This document shows, one piece after another, positions 1 to 5,921 of a stretch of 6,457 bases of DNA. The translations under genes and the position numbers were made by a program. A model generated the notes under the pieces. It did no database searches. It had not been told where the DNA came from and saw nothing but the letters and a program-made list of their open reading frames with translations. Where the stretch lies: assembly GCA_027064265.1 (NCBI GenBank), contig JAMOQA010000537.1, positions 1 to 6,457 of the forward strand, written 5' to 3'. This DNA is from Acidobacteriota bacterium. Lineage in GTDB: Bacteria > Acidobacteriota > Polarisedimenticolia > J045. The stretch's first letter is position 1; each line of letters opens with the position of its first letter.

Positions 1-60
1 ATGACCACCCTCGAGGAGGTGTTCCGCGAGGTCGTGCTCCAGGAGGAGGCCCCCCGATGA
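1..60 (+). CDS. ABC transporter ATP-binding subunit, C-terminal end (partial)
   Basis: Only the last 19 codons are in the window; the frame is open at base 1 and stops with TGA at 58-60. The peptide reads MTTLEEVFREVVLQEEAPR. The pattern T-L-E-E-V-F-x-x-[VL] is the usual tail of ABC-2 type ATPases, where 'sLEEVFl' closes the nucleotide-binding domain. The ATG at base 1 is probably an internal Met, not the start. The stop overlaps the start of the following permease gene in an ATGA arrangement, and AGGAGGAGG at 41-49, the ribosome site for that permease, lies inside this tail. The ATPase would power the permease and its auxiliary protein encoded next. Assignment rests on the short tail plus context, so it is good but not certain. 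Confidence 0.75.
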   Translation: MTTLEEVFREVVLQEEAPR

Positions 61-818
61 GATTCGTCTGGGCGCTCTTCAAGCGGGAGGTGAAGTCCTA
101 CTTCGTCTCCCCGGTCGCCTACACCGCCATCGCCGTGTTCCTGGCGATCCAGGGCGTGCTCTTCATGGCCGCCCTCTCGCAGTACCAGCGCCTGGTGATC
201 AAGGCGGCGACCAACCCGCTCCTCCAGGTGCCCGGGGCGGAGGCGATCGTCCGCAGCATGTTCGGCTCCGACCTGATCTGGGCGCTGCTCCTGATCGTCC
301 CCCTGCTGACGATGCGCCTCCTCGCGGAGGAGCGGAAGCAGCACACCGCGGAGCTGCTGCTGACCGCCCCGATGACCACCCGGCAGCTGGTGCTCGGCAA
401 GTTCCTCGGGTCGACCTTCGTCCTGGTGGTCATGCTGCTGCTCGCGGGCTGGATGCCGCTGCTGCTGCGCGCCTGGGGCGACGCCGACCCGGCGCCGATC
501 GTCACCGGCTACCTCGGGGCGTTGCTCTACGGGATGCTGCTGCTGGCGATCGGGCTCCTCGCCTCGAGCCTGACCGACAGCACCTTCCTCGCGGCCTTCC
601 TCGCCCTGGTCTTCGTCGTCGTGCTCAACGTGGCGGGCAACATGGCCTCCCAGGTGCCGGTGATCGGACAGAACCTCCAGCAGCTGACGCCCACCGCCAA
701 CCTGGGACGCCTGGCCCAGGGGGTGATCGACTCCCAGGCGGTGATCTACTTCCTCTCGACGACCGCGTTCGTCCTCGACCTGACCGCCCGGGTCGTCGAC
801 AGCCAGCGGTGGAGGTGA
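57..818 (+). CDS. ABC-2 type transporter permease, GldF-like
   Basis: This is the inner-membrane permease of an ABC exporter, 253 residues, the normal length for GldF/NosY-type ABC-2 permeases. Visible features are an amphipathic N-terminus with FKREVKSYF (8-16) and about six hydrophobic segments near 21-40, 72-87, 117-139, 148-170, 176-194 and 226-243. The family signature MRLLAEERKQHTAELLLTAP lies at 86-105, the conserved cytoplasmic loop thought to contact the ATPase. The C-terminus, LTARVVDSQRWR, also matches the usual GldF ending (LT.R...S.RW). The ATG start overlaps the preceding stop by 4 bases and has AGGAGGAGG seven bases upstream, so translation is coupled to the ATPase gene. In Flavobacterium, GldA, GldF and GldG form an ABC transporter needed for gliding, but homologues are widespread in non-gliding bacteria. 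The substrate is unknown, and gliding should not be assumed. Confidence 0.92.
   Translation: MRFVWALFKREVKSYFVSPVAYTAIAVFLAIQGVLFMAALSQYQRLVIKAATNPLLQVPGAEAIVRSMFGSDLIWALLLIVPLLTMRLLAEERKQHTAELLLTAPMTTRQLVLGKFLGSTFVLVVMLLLAGWMPLLLRAWGDADPAPIVTGYLGALLYGMLLLAIGLLASSLTDSTFLAAFLALVFVVVLNVAGNMASQVPVIGQNLQQLTPTANLGRLAQGVIDSQAVIYFLSTTAFVLDLTARVVDSQRWR
811..816 (+). promoter_or_regulatory. Ribosome binding site of the GldG-like gene, overlapping the permease stop
   Basis: GGAGGT lies six bases before the ATG at 823 and runs into the permease stop codon TGA (816-818). It is formed by the last codons of the permease, so ribosomes ending there sit on the next start. This fits translational coupling. 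Confidence 0.7.
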
Positions 819-822
819 GCCG

Positions 823-2424
823 ATGAAGAAGCTCGGGTTCCTCGCCTGGCCGCTCGGCCTCTCGCTCCTCGTCGTCGGGGCGGGGTGGGCTTCCCTCGCT
901 CCCCGGGCGCTCCCCTGGCTCTACCGGGGCGCGCTCCTCGCCGGGCTGGTCCTCGCCGCGATCGGCCTGTGGGCGCGGCGTGACACCCTGTTCGCCCCGG
1001 GCGGCGGCAAGAAGATGCGTCTCGGGGCGAGCGCGATGGCGGGGACCGGGATGGCCCTGGTCATCCTGCTGCTCGTGAACTTCGCCGCCGCCCGCTACCG
1101 GGACCAGTGGGACCTGACGCGCACCCGCGCGTTCACGCTCCACCCGGTGACCCTGCGGGTCCTCGAGAAGATCGAGGACCCGGTGGACGTCTACGCGTTC
1201 TTCCCGGCGAGCGACCCGCTGACCGTGCGGGCGGTCCGCGAGCTGTACGACGTCTTCGCGTACCACCAGCCGCTCCTCAAGGTCGTCGTGGCCGACCCGA
1301 ACCGGCGGCCCGATCTCCTCGCCAAGGCGGGGGTGAGCGGGACCAACATCACGGTGGTCCTCTCCGGCGACCGCAAGGTCGTCTTCCCCGGGTACGACGA
1401 GGCGGACCTGGCCGCGGCCCTGCTCGAGGTCACCCGGAAGGAGCCGAAGAAGGTCTACTGGGTGATCGGCCACGGGGAACGGGAGATCGACGTGCCCGGC
1501 GGACGCGGCTTCCTGAGGTTCCGGCAGGAGCTCAAGAAGGAGTACTACCGCCTCGAGACCCTCTCGGTCGCCCCGGGGGAGCAGGTGCCGGCGGACGCGT
1601 CGCTCCTCGTCTTCGCCGATCCGTCCAAGTCGCTCTCCCCGGCGGAGGCGGCGGTCTACGACCGCTGGCTGCGCCAGGGCGGGCGTGCGCTGGTGCTGGT
1701 CGACGTGGACTTCGCCCAGCGGGAGGACGAGGCCAACCGGATGGCGGCGCTGCTCGACCGGTGGGGCCTGCGGCCCTTCCCGGGCCTGGTCTTCGACCCG
1801 CGCTCGCGGACCGGTGAGAAGGACCCGCGGGTCGTCGTCGGGGACGTGTTCGGCAACCACGCGGCCGTCTCGTCCCTCAAGGGGAGCCTGGCGGTCTTCC
1901 CGTTCGCGCGGCCGGTGGAGTTCTTCGAGGTCCCGGACGACCGGCAGATCTTCCACCACGTCCTCGTCCGGGTGGGGCCCGACCCGGAGGGGAAGGGACG
2001 GGACCCGTACGTCGACACGAACCTGGCGCGGGCCGAGGGGAGCGCCGCCGTCGACGAGGACGCCCGCCGGGCGTGGGGGGGGAAGCCGATCAACCTGGCG
2101 GTCGCCGCCTTCCGCAAGTTCGAACCGCCTCCCGGGTCGAAACTCGCCGGACGGGAAGCCCGCGTGGTCTGCATCGGGGATGCCGACTTCCTCGACGACG
2201 AGTACTTCGACACGCAGGCGAACCGGGAACTGGCGATGAACCTGGTGCACTGGCTGACCGGGGAGGAGCTCCTGATCCGGCGCGAGGGAGAGAAGAGGTT
2301 CGCCAGGCAGGCGATGAAGGTGACGCCGGACCAGTGGCGGTTCGCCTTCGCCATGGTCCTGACCCTCCCGATCGCGATCTTCCTCGCGGGCTGGGTCGTC
2401 TGGTTCCTGAGGAGGTCCAAGTGA
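823..2424 (+). CDS. GldG-like ABC transporter auxiliary protein
   Basis: A 533-residue membrane protein of the GldG / ABC_transp_aux family, partner of the permease just upstream. Hydrophobic stretches lie near 6-25, 34-51 and 68-90. After them comes the family-typical start of the extracytoplasmic part, DLTRTRAFTLHPVTLRVLEK (97-116), then VDVYAFF (121-127). The GldG hallmark VYWVIGHGEREI is at 211-222, followed by a Rossmann-like stretch, GGRALVLVDVD (286-296). Near the end, ARVVCIGDADFLDDEYFD (446-463) and NRELAMNLVHWLTGEE (467-482) match the conserved 'GDsDF ... N..L..N...WL' block. A final membrane helix at about 506-528 ends in RRSK, giving a periplasmic domain anchored at both sides. 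Four bases separate it from the permease, and its stop overlaps the next start (GTGA). A run of eight G bases at 2075-2082 is notable. The biochemical role of GldG proteins is unresolved. Confidence 0.92.
   Translation: MKKLGFLAWPLGLSLLVVGAGWASLAPRALPWLYRGALLAGLVLAAIGLWARRDTLFAPGGGKKMRLGASAMAGTGMALVILLLVNFAAARYRDQWDLTRTRAFTLHPVTLRVLEKIEDPVDVYAFFPASDPLTVRAVRELYDVFAYHQPLLKVVVADPNRRPDLLAKAGVSGTNITVVLSGDRKVVFPGYDEADLAAALLEVTRKEPKKVYWVIGHGEREIDVPGGRGFLRFRQELKKEYYRLETLSVAPGEQVPADASLLVFADPSKSLSPAEAAVYDRWLRQGGRALVLVDVDFAQREDEANRMAALLDRWGLRPFPGLVFDPRSRTGEKDPRVVVGDVFGNHAAVSSLKGSLAVFPFARPVEFFEVPDDRQIFHHVLVRVGPDPEGKGRDPYVDTNLARAEGSAAVDEDARRAWGGKPINLAVAAFRKFEPPPGSKLAGREARVVCIGDADFLDDEYFDTQANRELAMNLVHWLTGEELLIRREGEKRFARQAMKVTPDQWRFAFAMVLTLPIAIFLAGWVVWFLRRSK
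2075..2082 (+). other. G8 homopolymer within the GldG-like gene
   Basis: Eight consecutive G bases encode part of Ala-Trp-Gly-Gly-Lys (residues about 418-421). In the reading frame they form G_GGG_GGG, which fits the X_XXY_YYZ form of a -1 slippery heptamer. The -1 frame stays open from here to 3026. Runs like this are also prone to sequencing indels, but the gene is intact on both sides here, so the length is probably correct. Confidence 0.5.
2409..2415 (+). promoter_or_regulatory. Ribosome binding site fixing the GTG start of the DUF4340 gene
   Basis: GAGGAGG ends five bases before the GTG at 2421. It lies within the last codons of the GldG-like gene. It supports GTG 2421 as the start over any earlier start in the same frame, since the frame before it only overlaps GldG out of phase. 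Confidence 0.75.
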
Positions 2425-3026
2425 AGTCCCGCGGGTTCCTCGTCGGCCTCGTCGTGCTCGTCGTCCTCGGCCTGTTCGCCTGGCACGAGGTGCGCAAGGA
2501 CCGGGAGACCGGCAAGCTGAAAGCCAACCAGGAGGTGTTTCCCTACGCGGCGTCCCGGGTGCGGGAGCTCCGAGTCGTCTTCGACGGGAAGACGACGGTG
2601 GTCCTCCGGCGCGGGGAGGACCGGTCCTGGCAGGTGGTGGAGGGACCCGAGGGCACGGACCCATCCTTCGCGGCCGACTTCATCGGGGCCTGGAGCCGGA
2701 TCCGCTTCCTCGAGGTCGTCGAGGAGGAGCCGACCGAGGAGTCGCTCGGGCGCTACGGCCTCGCGCCGCCCCGGCTCGTCGTCGAGGCCCGGCTCGCTCC
2801 CGACGGGCAGGGGAAGGTCCCGGAGCGGCAGCCCCGGCTGGAGCTCGGCACGGCGGCGCCGCTCCAGCCGTCGGTCTACGCCCGGGTGGACGGTTTTCCC
2901 CGGGTCGTCCTCGTCAGTCCCTCCGCGAGCGATCTCTACGAGGGGGTCGGGCGGGAACTGATCGGGGAGGAGCCGGTCGAACTCCCGGACGTGCGGACCT
3001 CGCCCGCGGAACAGGGGCGCCACTGA
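2421..3026 (+). CDS. DUF4340-type membrane-anchored protein
   Basis: A 201-residue protein starting at GTG, four bases overlapping the GldG-like stop. The frame is open upstream, but the signal-anchor and GAGGAGG site fix this start. It has one N-terminal hydrophobic segment (residues 6-20, GFLVGLVVLVVLGLFAW region) with few charges before it, then a soluble domain facing the periplasm. The sequence fits DUF4340: SRVRELRVVFDG (45-56), a Trp-containing strand DRSWQVVEGP (67-76), FIGAWSRIRFLEVVEEE (87-103), and the common block SLGRYGLAPPRLVVEARL (108-125, 'YGL.PP'). A second strand set around VYARVDGFPRVVLVS (152-166) follows. Many DUF4340 proteins are longer with repeated units; this one has about one unit. 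DUF4340 genes commonly follow GldG-type genes, so it is probably an accessory of the same exporter. Its function is not known. Confidence 0.85.
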   Translation: MKSRGFLVGLVVLVVLGLFAWHEVRKDRETGKLKANQEVFPYAASRVRELRVVFDGKTTVVLRRGEDRSWQVVEGPEGTDPSFAADFIGAWSRIRFLEVVEEEPTEESLGRYGLAPPRLVVEARLAPDGQGKVPERQPRLELGTAAPLQPSVYARVDGFPRVVLVSPSASDLYEGVGRELIGEEPVELPDVRTSPAEQGRH

Positions 3027-3041
3027 CGGGTCAGCGCTTTT
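3017..3041 (+). terminator. Small palindrome at the convergent stops, possible weak terminator
   Basis: CTGAC (3023-3027) and GTCAG (3030-3034) are perfect inverted repeats around GG. With a realistic loop this is a 4-bp stem with loop CGGG. Flanking GCG (3017-3019) and CGC (3035-3037) can extend the stem past a three-base bulge, and TTTT follows at 3038-3041 on the plus strand. Both stop codons, TGA 3024-3026 (plus) and TCA 3031-3033 (minus), lie inside it. It is short for an intrinsic terminator, and the stop codons alone explain part of the symmetry, so the call is weak. Confidence 0.25.
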
Positions 3042-4683
3042 CGTCCCCGCCGACCATCGGGGCCGGTTCCGGGAGCGGTGGTTCGGGGGCCGGGTGGCGC
3101 ACCGGCGCGATCGGTCCGAGGGTGGCCGGCGGCGGTTCCCGCTCCTCGGTCTCCTTCACGGTGAACGTCACGGTTCGCGCGAGCGGGGTGCCGTCGGCGG
3201 CTGCCCGGGCGGTGAAGCGGATCCTCCACTCTCCCGGGGGCAGGCTGCCGGGGGGGAGGTCCCAGGCCCGCGGCCCCCGGGCATCGTCCAGGTGCCCCGG
3301 CTTCCCCCACGGGCTCCAGGACTCGCCCGGTCCGGGGCGGCGTTCGAAGACCCAGTCGAGGGTGACGGGCAGGTCGGTTCCCGCGGGAGAGGCGATGCCG
3401 ACGAACAGGCGGAAGGGATCCCGGGGTCCGAGGGACGGGTCCACCCGGGGCACGTAGACGACCTCGCCCCAGCGGAACGGCCAGGTCCCGCCGCTCTCCG
3501 GGGCCGGTTCCCGGGCGAGGAACCGGCACAGGACCGGCCCGGAGATCGCCGGGGCCCCCGGCCCCGCGGGCGGTACATCCAGGCGCCCGGTGGCCGTGGC
3601 GGCCCCGCCTCCCCTGCGGTCGAGGATCACGCCGGTGACCTCCCAGGCTCCCGGGGGAACGGGACGGACCGCCTGGAAGAGGAGCCAGTCGGCGGCGGGA
3701 TCCGGGGCGGGTTCCCCGACGAACGCCTCGTCGGGGACCTCGATGGGGTCCCCCGGGTTTCCCTTCGCCGGCCGGAGCATCGCGCTGGCGGCGAACCGGT
3801 CGGCGAGACCGGTGGCCGTCCCGTTCCAGGCGGGGACCAGGTCTTCCCGGCGGATCGCCAGGGTGATCGCGACCAGGCGCCGGCCGTCCGCCGTCGCCAC
3901 CGGGTGGAACGCGATCGCCCCGCGGCAGGTCCCGAGGAACTGCTCCGCCTCGACCACCCGGCGCATCAGCTCCCGCTCGCTCGGAACCTCCTGGAGGGCG
4001 GCGAGGTCCATCGCGATCCCCAGGTTCCCGTCCTCCCAGGGCACCAGCTCGAACAGCCGGGCCCAGGCGGTGTCCGGGTCCTGCCGCTGCGGGAACGGGT
4101 CGGTGATGTCGAAGTACGGCGTGTTGAAACGGGGCTCCCGGGTCAGGTGCCAGTCGCCGTCCCCGGTCCGGACGAAGGCGACCACGTAGTAGGCCGAGTT
4201 CGCCGCCCGGCGGAGCCCGTGGTAGACCCACCGGAGCAGGCCGCGGCCGACCGTCCCCTCTTCCCGGTGGTCGTAGTTCTCGTCGCGCTCGATGTCGGTG
4301 GGAGGGCCGAGCAGGATGTAGATCTTCCCCCGGTCGGTCTTCCAGCCGGGCAGGGGCGTGTCGTCGAAGAGGCGGTTCGCTTCCCGCACCCGGTGCCAGA
4401 ACACCAGGCGAAACTCGTTCTCCGGGGTCTCCGGGATGGGATCGCGCCGCTCCCAGAAACGCCGGATGAAGGCGAGCCGCTCTTCGCGGGTCTTCAGCTT
4501 TCTCCAGAGTTTTGCTTCGCCGCGGGTCATCAGGTAGCGGACGGGACCCCGCGCCCACTCCCGCACCGGGTCCCGGGACCGCCGCTTGCCCCGCGCGGGG
4601 GCGGGGGCCACCAGCAGCAGGACCAGCAGGAAGAGGAGGAGGGCGGGCAGGAGCCCGGCCCGGTTTGACCGCTCGGGAAGCAC
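3031..4683 (-). CDS. Secreted GWxTD domain-containing protein
   Basis: A protein of about 550 residues on the minus strand. Starting at GTG 4683-4681 it has a signal peptide: a basic PERSNR region, a hydrophobic core (11-26) and an APAPA-type cleavage site near 30. The GWxTD domain follows. Visible are RFWERRDPIPETPENEF (75-91), FWHRVREANRLFDD (95-108), the defining GWKTDRGKIYILLGPP (113-128), then RWVYHG (151-156). Residues about 160-510 look like beta-rich segments with many Trp and Pro, ending in RTVTFTVKE (503-511). A Pro-rich tail, about 514-545, finishes in GGDEKR. GWxTD proteins are common in Acidobacteriota, Bacteroidota and relatives; function is unknown, with an envelope location inferred from the signal. 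The upstream frame stays open to an ATG at 4758, which would add 25 residues ahead of the signal and overlap the divergent gene start. GTG is preferred, but its ribosome site is weak (AGG three bases upstream). Confidence 0.92.
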   Translation of the reverse strand: MLPERSNRAGLLPALLLFLLVLLLVAPAPARGKRRSRDPVREWARGPVRYLMTRGEAKLWRKLKTREERLAFIRRFWERRDPIPETPENEFRLVFWHRVREANRLFDDTPLPGWKTDRGKIYILLGPPTDIERDENYDHREEGTVGRGLLRWVYHGLRRAANSAYYVVAFVRTGDGDWHLTREPRFNTPYFDITDPFPQRQDPDTAWARLFELVPWEDGNLGIAMDLAALQEVPSERELMRRVVEAEQFLGTCRGAIAFHPVATADGRRLVAITLAIRREDLVPAWNGTATGLADRFAASAMLRPAKGNPGDPIEVPDEAFVGEPAPDPAADWLLFQAVRPVPPGAWEVTGVILDRRGGGAATATGRLDVPPAGPGAPAISGPVLCRFLAREPAPESGGTWPFRWGEVVYVPRVDPSLGPRDPFRLFVGIASPAGTDLPVTLDWVFERRPGPGESWSPWGKPGHLDDARGPRAWDLPPGSLPPGEWRIRFTARAAADGTPLARTVTFTVKETEEREPPPATLGPIAPVRHPAPEPPLPEPAPMVGGDEKR

Positions 4684-4694
4684 GGGCCTAGGAT
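4665..4694 (+). promoter_or_regulatory. Candidate sigma-70-type promoter of the HEAT-repeat gene
   Basis: TTGACC (4665-4670) matches the -35 consensus at five of six positions, and TAGGAT (4689-4694) matches the -10 at four of six, with an 18-base spacer. AT-rich hexamers at this spacing stand out in such GC-rich DNA. The -35 lies inside the first codons of the divergent GWxTD gene. Transcription would begin near 4701, about 55 bases before the ATG at 4757. It is found by eye, with no experimental support. Confidence 0.5.
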
Positions 4695-4695
4695 A
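4690..4695 (-). promoter_or_regulatory. Candidate -10 element of the GWxTD gene, leaderless spacing
   Basis: On the minus strand, TATCCT (4695-4690) is a four-of-six match to TATAAT and lies six bases before the GTG at 4683. That is the spacing seen for leaderless transcripts. It overlaps the rightward -10 (4689-4694), so the same AT-rich spot could serve both directions. No good -35 is seen at 17 bases, where the sequence is CGGCGG. Weak but worth recording because the GTG lacks a strong ribosome site. Confidence 0.3.
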
Positions 4696-4726
4696 ACTCT
4701 CACCGGCGGGCTCCGCCGGGAGATCC
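4691..4726 (+). repeat. Imperfect hairpin in the divergent control region
   Basis: CCGGCGG (4703-4709) and CCGCCGG (4713-4719) form a perfect 7-bp stem with loop GCT. TCTC (4698-4701) pairs with GAGA (4720-4723) past a single bulged A at 4702, giving 11 paired bases. GGA (4691-4693) with TCC (4724-4726) can add three more past an internal loop. It lies at the predicted start of the rightward transcript, just upstream of the leftward gene. It could be an operator dyad or a leader hairpin. It has no T-tract, so it is not a typical terminator. Confidence 0.55.
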
Positions 4727-4756
4727 TGGTCGCGTCGCGATCCGAGGGAGTGATCC

Positions 4757-5875
4757 ATGCCGTCCAACCGCCGCGCCGGCCGCCGGCCGGGCAATCCGCA
4801 CCTGCCGTTCCTGCTGCTCCTCGTCGTCGTCCTCGCCGCCGCCTGCGGGGGCGGGCAGGGCCTGCCGGGCAAGACCCCGGACGAGAAGGCGATCGCCGCC
4901 GCGGAACTCGGCGTCAACGGGGCCGACGAGAACATCCCCGTGCTCCTCCACGCGGTGGAGACCGAGCCGGAGCTGGTCCAGACGTCGGCGATCGTCGCCC
5001 TGGGGCGGATCGGGACGCCGGCGGCCGTCGAGGCGCTGGGGAAGCTCTCGAACCACGAGGCGCGGCGCATCCGGCTGGCGGTCGCCCAGGCGCTCCAGGA
5101 CGTGCTTCCCGAGGCCTACCCGGAGGCGGCGAAGGTCCTGGTCGAGATGGGCAGGCACTGCCTGCCGAAGGGCCCGGGGAAGGACCCGGACCGGGAGATC
5201 CGCCGGGCGGTGGTCACGTCCCTCGCGGTCGTCCAGCAGCCGGTCGGGCTGGACTACCTCGTCGACCGGCTGAAGAACGACTACGACGAGAACGTCCGCA
5301 ACACGGCGGTCAAGACCCTGGGCCGGCTCAAGGACCCGCGGGCCGTGGACGTGCTGATCGAGGTCTTCCACACCGACAACACCCACAACCAGGCCTGGGC
5401 GATCGAGTCCCTCGGGGAGATCGGGGATCCCCGGGCGATCCCGACGGTCAAGGAGGCCCTGGACATCGACGTCACCTACGACGCCATCGTCCGCGGGAAG
5501 GCCGCCTGGGCGCTGATGCAGCTGGCCGGCAAGGACGCGATCCCGGACCTCGAGGAGGCCCTGGCGAAGGAACCGGACGACATGGCCGCCGTCCGGATGG
5601 CCCACGCCCTCGCGAAGCTCGGGGTGAAGGAAGCGATCCCCGTCCTCGAGGACCGGCTGCTCCACGCGGAGCGGGAGTTCGCCCGTGCCGAGGCGGCCCG
5701 GGCGCTCAAGGACGTGGGGCGGAAGGAGAGCTTCGAGGTGGTCGACCGCGCGTTCCGCGAGGACCGCTCGGGCCTGGTCAAGAAGGAGGCCGGGCAGGCC
5801 GCGATCGCGCTGATCAGGAAATACCACCTGGAACCGGGGAAGAAGGACGCCGGTTCCGGCGAGGATTCCCGCTGA
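4757..5875 (+). CDS. HEAT-repeat lipoprotein
   Basis: A 372-residue protein starting at ATG 4757 with GAGGGAG (4744-4750) six bases upstream. Its N-terminus is a lipoprotein signal: basic RRAGRR (5-10), hydrophobic core 17-26, then LAAAC with the lipidated Cys at 30 and a flexible GGGQG after it. About eight helical HEAT/PBS-lyase-type repeats of 30-35 residues follow from about 57 to 356. Clear examples are VQTSAIVALGRIGTPAAVEAL (split around 74-94), NVRNTAVKTLGRLKDPRAVDV (about 179-199), QAWAIESLGEIGDPRAIPTV (212-231), VRGKAAWALMQLAGKDAIPDL (245-265) and VRMAHALAKLGVKEAIPVLE (279-298). Such repeats form an alpha-solenoid for protein binding; no catalytic motif is visible. It would sit on the periplasmic side of a membrane, probably as a scaffold. 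The partner is unknown. It is divergent from the GWxTD gene and followed 46 bases later by a bactofilin gene. Confidence 0.92.
   Translation: MPSNRRAGRRPGNPHLPFLLLLVVVLAAACGGGQGLPGKTPDEKAIAAAELGVNGADENIPVLLHAVETEPELVQTSAIVALGRIGTPAAVEALGKLSNHEARRIRLAVAQALQDVLPEAYPEAAKVLVEMGRHCLPKGPGKDPDREIRRAVVTSLAVVQQPVGLDYLVDRLKNDYDENVRNTAVKTLGRLKDPRAVDVLIEVFHTDNTHNQAWAIESLGEIGDPRAIPTVKEALDIDVTYDAIVRGKAAWALMQLAGKDAIPDLEEALAKEPDDMAAVRMAHALAKLGVKEAIPVLEDRLLHAEREFARAEAARALKDVGRKESFEVVDRAFREDRSGLVKKEAGQAAIALIRKYHLEPGKKDAGSGEDSR
5828..5859 (+). repeat. Inverted repeat at the 3' end of the HEAT-repeat gene
   Basis: GGAACCGG (5830-5837) and CCGGTTCC (5850-5857) are perfect 8-base inverted repeats around a 12-base loop. 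A T-G wobble and a C-G pair extend the stem to 5828-5859. It is inside the coding sequence for the charged C-terminal tail, 13 bases before the stop codon begins. No T-tract follows. It may slow or protect the message, or be a by-product of codon choice. Confidence 0.5.
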
Positions 5876-5881
5876 TCGTTC

Positions 5882-5901
5882 CCCCGCTGGCCCGGGCGGG
5901 G
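5882..5901 (+). repeat. Hairpin between the HEAT-repeat and bactofilin genes
   Basis: CCCCGC (5882-5887) pairs with GCGGGG (5896-5901) around the loop TGGCCCGG. It lies just after the HEAT stop and ends four to six bases before the bactofilin ribosome site. The following bases are purine-rich, not T-rich, so this is not a standard intrinsic terminator. It could be a factor-assisted terminator, a processing site or a translation control hairpin. The whole 46-base gap (5876-5921) holds only this and the ribosome site. Confidence 0.4.
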
Positions 5902-5906
5902 AGCGA

Positions 5907-5913
5907 GGAGGAG
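5907..5913 (+). promoter_or_regulatory. Ribosome binding site fixing the bactofilin start
   Basis: GGAGGAG sits eight bases before the ATG at 5922. Two later in-frame ATGs (5973 and 6039) could also begin the reading frame. This strong site favours 5922, which gives the N-terminus MSIWGRK. Confidence 0.65.
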
Positions 5914-5921
5914 AGACGCCG

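Noticed and set aside
2073..2420. An in-frame upstream extension of the DUF4340 protein from GTG 2073
   Set aside because: It overlaps the GldG-like gene out of phase, its translation is Arg/Gly/Pro-rich, and GAGGAGG with a membrane anchor points to GTG 2421. It is kept only as the speculative -1 frameshift path.
625..2664. A long minus-strand open frame (679 codons) across the permease end, GldG-like and DUF4340 genes
   Set aside because: It is antisense to well-recognised genes, has an Arg/Pro/Gly-rich low-complexity translation with no family motif, and is the usual shadow in very GC-rich coding DNA.
3250..3256. A G7 run on the plus strand within the GWxTD gene
   Set aside because: It encodes ordinary Leu-Pro-Pro-Gly codons, the gene is intact on both sides, and C-runs from Pro codons are expected at this GC content.
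3094..4668. A long plus-strand open frame opposite the GWxTD gene
   Set aside because: Its product is Gly/Arg/Pro-rich with no motif, while the minus strand carries an intact GWxTD domain and signal peptide.
4684..5070. The 129-codon upstream extension of the GWxTD frame to an ATG near 5070
   Set aside because: It would run antisense through the HEAT-repeat gene and bury the signal peptide inside the protein. The extension has no recognisable domain.
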